Shown here: positions 1 through 5,717 of the stretch, in pieces
How the letters are laid out: each line of letters starts with the position of its first letter
Numbering within the stretch: the stretch's first letter is position 1
NCBI GenBank assembly: GCA_964629965.1
Contig: CAZVRZ010000170.1
Span: 1 to 10,486, forward strand
Length of the DNA: 10,486 nucleotides
Source: CAZVRZ01 sp964629965
GTDB lineage: Bacteria > Chloroflexota > Anaerolineae > Anaerolineales > UBA4823
Direction: 5' to 3'
Notes under the pieces: model-generated
Database searches by the model: none
What the model was told of the DNA's origin: nothing
Seen by the model: only the letters and a program-made list of their open reading frames with translations
Program-made: the position numbers and the translations under genes

Positions 1-111
1 GTGTCTGCCAACACAATTCGCTCACATGTCAAGAGCATCTATGGCAAGCTGAATGCTCATGGCCGAACCGAAGCCATTCAGCGGGCCAAGGAGCTGGGGC
101 TGCTGCCCTAG
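1..111 (+). CDS. LuxR/MalT-type transcriptional regulator, C-terminal end (5' truncated by window)
   Basis: Frame 1 is open from the first base to a TAG at 109-111 and gives the last 36 residues of a protein. They match the end of a LuxR-type helix-turn-helix: the recognition-helix pattern 'NTIRSHVKSIYGKL' is followed by 'GRTEAIQRAKELGLLP', the usual close of MalT/LuxR regulators. This part binds DNA. The missing upstream part could be a large MalT-like ATPase/TPR protein or a NarL-type receiver, and the window cannot tell which. The 'RAKELGLLP' ending is more typical of the MalT-like class that is abundant in Chloroflexota. The GTG at position 1 is an internal Val codon, not a start. A terminator follows within 25 bases, so this is the end of its transcription unit. 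Confidence 0.85.
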   Translation: MSANTIRSHVKSIYGKLNAHGRTEAIQRAKELGLLP

Positions 112-132
112 CCAGCGCCTCCTCTCGATACC

Positions 133-165
133 AACCCCCACGGACTCGATGGGGGTTTTCTGTTT
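133..165 (+). terminator. Rho-independent terminator after the LuxR-type gene
   Basis: An 8-bp perfect stem (AACCCCCA at 133-140 paired with TGGGGGTT at 150-157) encloses a 9-base loop. It runs into a T-rich tail (TTTTCTGTTT). It starts 22 bases after the stop at 111 and has the position and form of an intrinsic terminator. It separates the regulator from the next transcription unit. Confidence 0.85.
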
Positions 166-232
166 CCATTAAGCTTTATGAGCATACGATGCAGCGTGTT
201 CGCCATGCCTCCCCTCTGGTTTCACCCAAATT

Positions 233-267
233 AGGGGATGACCCCTCACCCAGCCCGTAGATACACT
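233..267 (+). promoter_or_regulatory. Putative promoter with AGGGG/CCCCT dyad upstream of the 75-aa gene
   Basis: A compact dyad, AGGGG-ATGA-CCCCT, occupies 233-246. A -10-like hexamer TACACT lies at 262-267, 34 bases before the start codon at 301. No good -35 TTGACA is visible; the place where one should be (about 239-244) overlaps the dyad. That arrangement would suit a promoter needing an activator bound at the -35, or a repressor site. The nearby LuxR-type regulator is a possible but unproven binder. Because this region follows a terminator, some promoter is needed here for the 301-2523 unit. Confidence 0.4.
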
Positions 268-300
268 ATGCTCAAATAACGAAAAAAGGAGAAACCCGCA

Positions 301-528
301 ATGCCCAATGAAAGGGAATTTGAGCGACGTATCACCTACGAAATCCGCGTAAAAGGCGAACTCGGTCCGGAATGGTCTTCCTGGTTTGATGGTTTTACGA
401 TCACAACAGAAGATGACGGAGAGACAATCCTGGTGGGACAAGTCGCCGATCAACCCGCCCTGCATGGCCTTTTGGCTAAGATCCAAAACCTGGGCCTGAC
501 CTTGGTGCGGGTTGAACAACAATCCTAA
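301..528 (+). CDS. Hypothetical 75-aa protein, unknown function
   Basis: I do not recognise a named family. The gene is supported by a strong AAGGAG ribosome site at 286-291, nine bases from the ATG, and by co-direction with the next gene, which starts 33 bases downstream with its own AAGGAG. The product is soluble and acidic, with no signal peptide, membrane segment or cysteine. The N-terminal half contains alternating beta-like stretches ('ITYEIRVKGEL', 'FTITTEDDGETILVG') with an aromatic 'WSSWFDG' turn. The C-terminal half ends in a helix-strand unit ('ALHGLLAKIQNLGLTLVRVE'). A short beta-rich fold with one helix could be a small ligand- or protein-binding domain, but that is inference. 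From memory, proteins with the pattern 'VADQ.ALHGLL.KI..LGL.L..V' recur beside other genes in Chloroflexota genomes. The long reading frame on the opposite strand here is a shadow. Confidence 0.8.
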   Translation: MPNEREFERRITYEIRVKGELGPEWSSWFDGFTITTEDDGETILVGQVADQPALHGLLAKIQNLGLTLVRVEQQS

Positions 529-561
529 AGTTTCACAGCACTTTGTAAAAAGGAGTTTACG

Positions 562-2523
562 ATGACCCAACCCTCTACTCGCAAATTTCAGTTCTTGAGC
601 ACATCCGTGTTCGTAAGCCTGCTGGTCCTATCCATGATTAGCGCGTTCGTATTCACCACGCCAGCCAGCGCTGAAACCGGCCATCCCCCTGCCTTCACTG
701 CCACGCTAGGTGATCCGCAGGAATTGGAAACTTTCGTCGATAGCGTGGTAATCAATCAACTAGAAGAAACCCATATCGCCAGCGCAGTGGTGGTCATCGT
801 CAAGGATGGTCAGGTGCTTCTATCCAAAGGCTACGGTTATTCCAATGTAGAAAAAGGTATCCTGCTTGATGCCGAACATACACTTGTCTTGCCCGGTTCG
901 GTCACCAAACTATTTACCTGGACAGCGGTGATGCAGCTTGTTGAGCAAGGCAAGATCGACCTGCAGGCAGATGTGAACACCTACCTGAAGGAATTCAAGA
1001 TCCCGGCCACATATCCGCAGCCGATCACCATGCTTGATCTGATGGGGCACACGGCCGGATTCGAGGAAACCACGGAAGGTATGTTCACAACCAAGCCTGA
1101 GGAGCTGACCTCGTTGGGAGTCTACCTGGCCAGGTACATGCCGAGGCGCGTCTTCCCACCCGGGCAGGTGCCGGCTTACTCCAATTATGGTGCTGCGCTA
1201 GCCGGGTACATTGTCGAGCAGGTTTCCGGTGAAAGATACGAGCAATATATCCAGGAGCACATTCTCAAACCACTCGGCATGGAACACAGCACGATGCACC
1301 AGCCGCTGCCAGAGCCGCTTGCCCTGGACATGGCTATGGGTTACTTCTACAACAATGGTCAATATGAATTCTATCCGATAAATTGGATGCAGGTCAGCCC
1401 GGCAGGTGCCTTAAGCGCCTCAGGGGCAGACATGGGTAAATTCATGCTGGCACATCTACAGGAAGGCCAGTACAAGGGGGTGCGCATCCTTGAACCGGAA
1501 ACGGCGCGGCTGATGCACACCCAGTCATACACCGTAGACCCGGTGCTTCCCGGCTATGCTCACGGCTTCAAGGAGTCGACCATCAACGGCAGGCGCTTGA
1601 TTGGGCATGGTGGCAATCATCTATTTTCTACTCTCCTGGAATTGATTCCCGAAGAAAGAACTGGTTTCTATGTATCCTACAATGCTTATATTTCCCCCAG
1701 TATTGAAGAGGATCCCCTTACCAGATTGCTAGCAGCGTTCATGGACCATTACTTCCCTGCGCCAGAGGTAGAAGTTGACCCTGCCAAGGGTGATAAGGAC
1801 CCCCGCACAAATGAAAACCAGCTCGGGCGATACTCCGGCTTTTACATCAATTCACGCATGAAATACCACAACCCCGAGAAAATCGAGGCGCTGTACTCGA
1901 TGATCTGGATGCGCCCTGGCCCAGGCGGCGTACTGCAGCGCGCGTATGTTTTCGGGCTCAGGCAGCAGGATACCTGGGTGCAGATCCGGCCAATGGTCTT
2001 TCAGAACACCCAGACGGGGGGCCTGGCAGCTTTCAAAGCAGATGAGATAGGCGAAGTGCGTTTTCTCCACATCGTTGATGAGCCTCACTACTTCACCAAG
2101 CAGCCCTGGTACGGCGGGCAGGTCATGATGGGCGTGATCCTTGTTTTCAGTGGGTTGACCTTTCTGCTGACCCTGATCGCAGTGCCTGTAGCGGCCTTCA
2201 TCTCCCGGCGCAAGCATGAAGCTGGAGAGCGCTCATCTCGGCTGATGCCGCTTGCCCGCGGGGCAGCGCTGGCGCTGTGCCTGGCATTCGTCGCCTTTAT
2301 AGCCTTTTTCACCCAGTACATGGGGAACGAAGATCAATCCATTATTCGCATCCTGGCCTGGGTGATTGCGGTACTCACCCTGATCGTCACACCACTGGCA
2401 ATCATCGCCTGGTGGAAAGGTTGGTGGAGCAGGATAAGTCGCATCCACTATACCCTCATCGCCCTGGCTGGCCTGGCTTTCACCTGGTTCCTGGCGTATT
2501 GGAGTGTGTTGATGCTTCCGTAA
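562..2523 (+). CDS. Serine hydrolase, beta-lactamase/penicillin-binding-protein fold, exported with C-terminal membrane domain
   Basis: This 653-aa protein belongs to the class C beta-lactamase/DD-peptidase-like family (PF00144 type). A signal peptide (residues 1-37, hydrophobic core about 12-31, cleavage after ASA) sends it out of the cytoplasm. All three active-site motifs are present: SxxK as S113-V-T-K116 (nucleophile and base), YxN as Y206-S-N208, and HGG at 349-351 in place of the KTG box. The catalytic domain covers about 50-400. A linker domain of unknown type follows (about 415-510), then four membrane helices near 521-547, 566-586, 594-617 and 629-651. The active site therefore faces outward on a membrane anchor. 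The family includes D-aminopeptidases, esterases and peptidoglycan-related enzymes, and the substrate cannot be read from sequence. There is no specific sign that it gives antibiotic resistance. AAGGAG at 550-555 fixes the ATG. It probably shares a transcript with the 75-aa gene. Confidence 0.9.
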   Translation: MTQPSTRKFQFLSTSVFVSLLVLSMISAFVFTTPASAETGHPPAFTATLGDPQELETFVDSVVINQLEETHIASAVVVIVKDGQVLLSKGYGYSNVEKGILLDAEHTLVLPGSVTKLFTWTAVMQLVEQGKIDLQADVNTYLKEFKIPATYPQPITMLDLMGHTAGFEETTEGMFTTKPEELTSLGVYLARYMPRRVFPPGQVPAYSNYGAALAGYIVEQVSGERYEQYIQEHILKPLGMEHSTMHQPLPEPLALDMAMGYFYNNGQYEFYPINWMQVSPAGALSASGADMGKFMLAHLQEGQYKGVRILEPETARLMHTQSYTVDPVLPGYAHGFKESTINGRRLIGHGGNHLFSTLLELIPEERTGFYVSYNAYISPSIEEDPLTRLLAAFMDHYFPAPEVEVDPAKGDKDPRTNENQLGRYSGFYINSRMKYHNPEKIEALYSMIWMRPGPGGVLQRAYVFGLRQQDTWVQIRPMVFQNTQTGGLAAFKADEIGEVRFLHIVDEPHYFTKQPWYGGQVMMGVILVFSGLTFLLTLIAVPVAAFISRRKHEAGERSSRLMPLARGAALALCLAFVAFIAFFTQYMGNEDQSIIRILAWVIAVLTLIVTPLAIIAWWKGWWSRISRIHYTLIALAGLAFTWFLAYWSVLMLP

Positions 2524-2560
2524 GTTTCACATCAAATGGGATAAACCCATTACCAACAAA

Positions 2561-2588
2561 AAACCGCCGGGTAAACCGGCGGTTTTCC
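2561..2588 (+). terminator. Rho-independent terminator after the serine hydrolase gene
   Basis: A 10-bp perfect stem (AAACCGCCGG at 2561-2570 with CCGGCGGTTT at 2576-2585) has a 5-base loop and leads into a short T run. It lies 38 bases after the stop codon. The A-rich left side means it could also work on the minus strand. A weaker stem (ATGGG/CCCAT, 2536-2550) just before it may be incidental. Confidence 0.88.
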
Positions 2589-2590
2589 TG

Positions 2591-2617
2591 TGCCCCCACG
2601 GAGATCTGACTCGAACT
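2591..2617 (-). pseudogene. Possible degenerate tRNA 3' end (weak)
   Basis: Read on the minus strand this resembles a T loop and acceptor strand: TTCGA, then five extra bases (GTCAG), then ATCTCCG and TGGGGGCA. Without the five bases it would read like an ordinary tRNA tail (TTCGAATCTCCG-type). The 5' partner of the T stem does not pair, and the only GGGGCA/TGCCCC match (2591-2596 with 2626-2631) is far too close for a full tRNA. It may be a decayed tRNA remnant or chance similarity. Confidence 0.25.
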
Positions 2618-2732
2618 GCGCGATTGGGGCAACTATACTTCAGAAGTACTTGTCAGAATAATAATTCTGCTTCATCGAATCGTCAAGTAATTCTGGTGTT
2701 ACCTATTCCTCAATCGTATTGACTGACCAATT

Positions 2733-2777
2733 GACTCATAATCGCTTGGTCGCTGGGTCGAGTCCAGCCGGGCCCAC
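2733..2777 (+). pseudogene. 3' half of a tRNA (CAU anticodon, tRNA-Met-like), 5' half missing
   Basis: The segment fits tRNA positions 32-73 with no length change. The anticodon loop is CTCATAA (2735-2741), with CAT at 2737-2739. The 3' anticodon strand is TCGCT (2742-2746) and the variable loop TGGTC (2747-2751). The T stem GCTGG/CCAGC (2752-2756 and 2764-2768) pairs perfectly around the loop GTCGAGT, which differs by one base from TTCGAGT. The acceptor strand CGGGCCC (2769-2775) and discriminator A2776 follow; CCA is not encoded, as CTT follows the A. Upstream there is no D arm and no GGGCCCG acceptor partner, and the preceding five bases pair poorly with TCGCT, so it is not a working tRNA. 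Duplicated 3' tRNA halves are typical of integrase attachment sites left by integrative elements. No integrase is visible here, so that origin is inference. Confidence 0.65.
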
Positions 2778-2933
2778 TTTCTGTGATTTGTGGGGTGAGT
2801 TTTGAGCCATTTTATTGAGCCTGTATGGACGACTGCCCTTGATCGCTGCGCCAGATCTTCCGGCTCGATAAACCCATCTCTGGTACTGGAAAAAACAGTT
2901 CTCCAATCATACGAGGTTCACGACCTTTTCCGT

Positions 2934-2939
2934 TATAAT
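2934..2939 (+). promoter_or_regulatory. Consensus -10 element upstream of the histidine kinase
   Basis: A perfect TATAAT lies 55 bases before the kinase start. The expected -35 position (about 2911-2916) holds ACGAGG, which is not TTGACA-like, so the promoter may depend on an activator. The leader between it and the ATG is AT-rich and contains a purine-rich AGGGAAG at 2973-2979. Confidence 0.45.
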
Positions 2940-2994
2940 ATTTTTAAAGAATTATTCCCTTTCTTGGAATGCAGGGAAGACAATCGATAAAAAA

Positions 2995-4503
2995 ATGATT
3001 TCCAAAAAAGTGTTTCAAACCTTTCGCCGTATCCAATGGAAACTGACATTCAGTTATTCCGCAGTCACGGTGGGCTCTTTGTTCATAGTGGTTATCGTCC
3101 TTGGGTACCTGGCATTTTCAAGAGCTTATGTTCCGATCGAGATCATCAGCCAGGACCTCACCCCTGAAACATGGATCCAGATCATTACCGAAAACAACGC
3201 CCCGCTTGCCCGCAGGCTTTTATCCCAGGACCCTGTTGACACGGGCCTGATTGGAACATTGTTGCAATCGGGGAATTTCACGGTCTCTGATATTGAAATA
3301 TTCCAGATCGGCGATTTCCGGATCCGCATCAGTACATCGGCACGGGGGAGCACACTCATCCTCGATCAGGATGGGGTGCTGCTCGGGATATCCAATCCTG
3401 ATCTCCTGGCCGGGGCCGCGGTGGGACAACCACTCGATCCGGGGATATTACCGGGCCTGGAGGAAACGCTGAATGCCGCATTGCGAGGCGAGACCGATCC
3501 GGGTCAATTATTCGTCACCCTGCAACCGCTTGAAAGTTTTTATTTCGCGGTTCCGGTCAGGGATGAAAACCATCAGGATGTGTTGGGAGCTGTGCTCATT
3601 TACATGCAACATCTGCCAACTACCAATGACATCCCTGAAACGCTCATGCTGCTGCTGGGGCGGAGCGTGCTGATCCTGCTGCTGGCTGCCGGCCTGGTTG
3701 GAACGCTCTTCGGCGCCTTGACGGCCAGAGGCATCGTCGCACGCCTGGAGCGGGTATCACAAGTGACCGGCGCCTGGAGCCAGGGCGATTTCTCTGAGTT
3801 CATCAAGGATACCATCGGTGATGAAATCAGCCAGTTGGCCGTGCGTCTCAACAACATGGCAGAGCAACTGAAACAATTTCTCAAGAGGAGCCAGGAGATC
3901 GCCGTTTCTGAAGAACGGAACCGTCTGGCGCGCGACCTGCACGACAGCGCCAAGCAGGAAGCACTGGCGGCATCTTTTCATATTGGTACAGCCCTGACTT
4001 TGTTTGAACGCGACCCCGGGGCAGCCAGAAGCCATTTGGTCGAAGCCGACAACCTGGTGAATACTGTCCGCAAGGAGTTGACAGACCTGATCCATGAACT
4101 GCGCCCTCCGTTGGTGGAAGGCGCGCGGTTCGATGAAACCCTGAATGAATATATCATCGAGTGGGCCCAACAGACCGAAATAGAGGCCAGCCTGAACGTA
4201 CATGGATATTTCGAACTGCCCCTGGAGATCAAGCAGGCGATCTACCGCATCATGCAGGAAGCGCTGGCAAATGTGACCCGGCACAGCTCCGCCAAACGGG
4301 TGGATGCCATCATACGGTTTGGCGAAAGAACGGTCGAATTTTGTCTCTGCGATGACGGCGTGGGGTTTGACACACAGCGGCAGTATGACGGGATAGGGCT
4401 GAGATCAATGCGCGAGCGGGTGGAAACGCTGAATGGCGATTTTCATATCGAGAGCAGAACCGGGCAGGGAACGAATATTTGCATCACGATCCCAACCGGG
4501 TAG
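2995..4503 (+). CDS. Sensor histidine kinase (HisKA_3/NarL-partner class) with HAMP domain
   Basis: This 502-aa membrane kinase phosphorylates itself on histidine and passes the phosphate to a response regulator. Membrane helix 1 is at about 22-42. The extracytoplasmic sensor region (about 44-215) has a Cache-like beta section near 119-205 ('STLILDQDGVLLGIS', 'FYFAVPV'). Membrane helix 2 is at about 216-242, and a HAMP linker spans about 243-297. The HisKA_3 dimerisation helix carries the 'ERNRLARDLHDSAKQ' motif with phospho-accepting H316. The ATP-binding domain has the N box (E422...N426...R429-H430), the G1 box DDGVGF (453-458) and the G2 box GIGLRSMRERV (466-476). All key residues are present, so it should be active; the signal is unknown. 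No strong ribosome site precedes the ATG: the nearest, AGGGAAG at 2973-2979, is 15 bases away, and no better in-frame start is seen. The regulator gene follows after 15 bases. Confidence 0.93.
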   Translation: MISKKVFQTFRRIQWKLTFSYSAVTVGSLFIVVIVLGYLAFSRAYVPIEIISQDLTPETWIQIITENNAPLARRLLSQDPVDTGLIGTLLQSGNFTVSDIEIFQIGDFRIRISTSARGSTLILDQDGVLLGISNPDLLAGAAVGQPLDPGILPGLEETLNAALRGETDPGQLFVTLQPLESFYFAVPVRDENHQDVLGAVLIYMQHLPTTNDIPETLMLLLGRSVLILLLAAGLVGTLFGALTARGIVARLERVSQVTGAWSQGDFSEFIKDTIGDEISQLAVRLNNMAEQLKQFLKRSQEIAVSEERNRLARDLHDSAKQEALAASFHIGTALTLFERDPGAARSHLVEADNLVNTVRKELTDLIHELRPPLVEGARFDETLNEYIIEWAQQTEIEASLNVHGYFELPLEIKQAIYRIMQEALANVTRHSSAKRVDAIIRFGERTVEFCLCDDGVGFDTQRQYDGIGLRSMRERVETLNGDFHIESRTGQGTNICITIPTG

Positions 4504-4518
4504 TTCGGGAGGTGCCAG

Positions 4519-5172
4519 ATGCTGGAAACAATCACAGTGATGATCGTGGATGACCATGAAATGGTGCGCAAGGGGGCCAGGGGATACTTGGAGGCGCAGC
4601 CGGATATTTCCGTGGTGGCAGAAGCAGAATCCGGGGCGGAGGCGGTGCGCCTGGCCCGCGAACATGTTCCGGATGTTGTTCTGATGGACTTGGTCATGCC
4701 TGGCATGGACGGCGTGGAAGCCACACGCAAAGTGAAGGATGTTAGCCCACGTACAAGGATCATCATCCTGACCTCCTACCATGAAGACGAACACATTTTC
4801 CCGGCGCTCCAGGCTGGGGCGATCTCCTATTTACTCAAGGATGTCAAAGCCTCTGAATTGGTCGAGGCCATTCAGCGGGCCGCCAAAGGGGAAGCCACCC
4901 TGCACCCCCGCGTAGCGACACGCCTGATCAAACAACTCAGCAGTGGGGAGATTGTACAGGGTTACCTGTTTACCGCATTGACCGAGCGGGAAATGGAAGT
5001 CCTGAAACTGATTGCCAGAGGTTCCACCAATCAGAAGATCGCCGAACAGCTTGTCATCAGCATTGGCACGGTCAAGGGGCATATCAGCAATATCTTGAGC
5101 AAACTCCACCTGGCCGACCGCACCCAGGCTGCCGTTTTTGCCTGGCAGGAAGGCATTGTCAGGAAAGAGTGA
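4519..5172 (+). CDS. NarL/FixJ-family DNA-binding response regulator, partner of the upstream kinase
   Basis: The 217-aa protein has an N-terminal receiver domain (about 4-120): acidic pair D11-D12, phospho-acceptor D57 in 'VVLMDLVMPGMDG', T85 and K107. After a linker comes a LuxR-type helix-turn-helix (about 150-215: 'LTEREMEVLKLIARG', 'GTVKGHISNILSKLHL'). All conserved receiver residues are present. The upstream kinase belongs to the class that normally works with this regulator type, and the genes are 15 bases apart, so the pairing is secure. A GGGAGG ribosome site at 4507-4512, six bases from the ATG, supports the start. Target genes cannot be read directly. The co-directional envelope genes just downstream are the obvious candidates, and this regulator may also control its own operon. 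Confidence 0.95.
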   Translation: MLETITVMIVDDHEMVRKGARGYLEAQPDISVVAEAESGAEAVRLAREHVPDVVLMDLVMPGMDGVEATRKVKDVSPRTRIIILTSYHEDEHIFPALQAGAISYLLKDVKASELVEAIQRAAKGEATLHPRVATRLIKQLSSGEIVQGYLFTALTEREMEVLKLIARGSTNQKIAEQLVISIGTVKGHISNILSKLHLADRTQAAVFAWQEGIVRKE

Positions 5173-5274
5173 AACTGGCCGAACCCTGACCAGCGAAATA
5201 TACCTCCGGGGGGATCTGATCGGTGTTTTCCAGTACCGAGGCATTTAAATACGCAACCTTGCGGATTGCTTAAG

Positions 5275-5291
5275 AACCTGTCCGCGGTTCA
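5275..5291. repeat. Small inverted repeat GAACC/GGTTC between the regulator and the DUF4342-like gene
   Basis: GAACC (5275-5279) and GGTTC (5287-5291) flank seven bases, about 120 bases before the next start codon. The position upstream of a possible promoter suits an operator, but five-base arms are common by chance. Confidence 0.25.
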
Positions 5292-5323
5292 GGGCAAAAC
5301 ACATCCCATGGGTCGTGTGATTC

Positions 5324-5352
5324 TTGCCCCTGCATGCTATCCTGTGCATACG
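5324..5352 (+). promoter_or_regulatory. Possible promoter for the DUF4342-like gene
   Basis: TTGCCC (5324-5329) and CATACG (5347-5352) are separated by exactly 17 bases and lie 53 bases before the start at 5405. Each hexamer has two or three mismatches to consensus, so this is only suggestive. The 232-base gap after the response regulator makes a separate promoter plausible. Confidence 0.3.
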
Positions 5353-5404
5353 TTTGCAAATACATTATGTCACTGGAAAAGACCATCCACAAGGAGTGAT
5401 TTCT

Positions 5405-5653
5405 ATGGAACCCAACCAAAACACCAATACCCATAACGGCGCCCGCTGGGCTTCGGCCGGCAATGCCATTCATGAGATCCTGCAGGAAGGCCATGCCCGG
5501 CGCGTTGTGATCAGGAGAAGGTCCGGGGAGAAGATCTTTGATTGTCCGGTACTGCTGGCATTGATCCTGTCCATTGGCGCCCCCATTCTACCCGGCCTGG
5601 TGATCCTGGGCGTGTGGGTCGAATCGATCCGTGTTTCGATCGAAAAAGTGTGA
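5405..5653 (+). CDS. Small DUF4342-like protein with a hydrophobic segment
   Basis: This is an 82-aa protein. The start was placed at 5405 because AAGGAG (5391-5396) lies eight bases before it; the open frame extends upstream to 5324 but without a ribosome site. Residues 20-48 ('IHEILQEGHARRVVIRRRSGEKIFDCP') form a helix and a basic beta strand, and 49-72 form a hydrophobic segment ending in 'VWVESIRVSIEKV'. The order 'EG..RRv.i....Gek...P' followed by a hydrophobic stretch and a final strand matches what I know of DUF4342. That family's function is unknown, and some members are fused to a ubiquitin-associated-like helix. The DUF assignment is from memory of the pattern. The next gene begins 64 bases on, so the two are probably co-transcribed. 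Confidence 0.7.
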   Translation: MEPNQNTNTHNGARWASAGNAIHEILQEGHARRVVIRRRSGEKIFDCPVLLALILSIGAPILPGLVILGVWVESIRVSIEKV

Positions 5654-5663
5654 ACACCACTCA

Positions 5664-5685
5664 CCAGCCTTTTCATCATGGCTGG
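5664..5685 (+). promoter_or_regulatory. Intergenic RNA hairpin between the small protein and the membrane protein
   Basis: CCAGCC (5664-5669) and GGCTGG (5680-5685) pair perfectly around a 10-base loop. No T run follows, so it is unlikely to stop transcription. It could stabilise or divide the mRNA between the two genes. Confidence 0.3.
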
Positions 5686-5717
5686 AACAAGAACCATCGG
5701 AAATAAAGGAGATAAAA

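Larger units (their letters stand above)
2589..2994. other. Gene-poor stretch holding tRNA remnants, dyads and the kinase promoter region
   Basis: No convincing gene lies in these roughly 400 bases. In order they contain: a degenerate tRNA-like segment read on the minus strand (about 2591-2617); two small dyads, TACTTC-A-GAAGTA (2636-2648) and CAGAAT-AATA-ATTCTG (2654-2669); a direct repeat TTGACT at 2719-2724 and 2731-2736; the 3' half of a CAU-anticodon tRNA (2733-2777); and a consensus -10 hexamer at 2934-2939. A 62-codon frame beginning with TTG at 2802 has no recognisable product and contains the likely kinase promoter, so it is not called. The AT-rich texture of parts of the stretch differs from the flanking genes. 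Confidence 0.6.

Noticed and set aside
169..570. Long minus-strand frame opposite the 75-aa gene
   Set aside because: Shadow frame: it has no ribosome site or family signal and overlaps a terminator, a promoter region and a better-supported gene.
2802..2990. 62-codon frame starting with TTG between the tRNA half and the kinase
   Set aside because: No recognisable product, a rare start codon, and the frame contains the consensus TATAAT that best serves the kinase gene.
4862..4882. Near-repeat of positions 70-90 (shared GCCATTCAGCGGGCC)
   Set aside because: One copy is in the helix-turn-helix end of the first regulator and the other in the receiver domain of the response regulator. Both encode a short 'EAIQRA' helix, so the match looks coincidental.
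5324..5404. N-terminal extension of the DUF4342-like gene
   Set aside because: The 27 extra codons precede a clear AAGGAG at 5391-5396 and overlap the possible promoter; the start at 5405 fits better.
5631..5717. N-terminal extension of the membrane protein
   Set aside because: It overlaps the preceding gene, has no ribosome site, and adds a polar stretch before the usual family start; AAAGGAG at 5705-5711 points to 5718.
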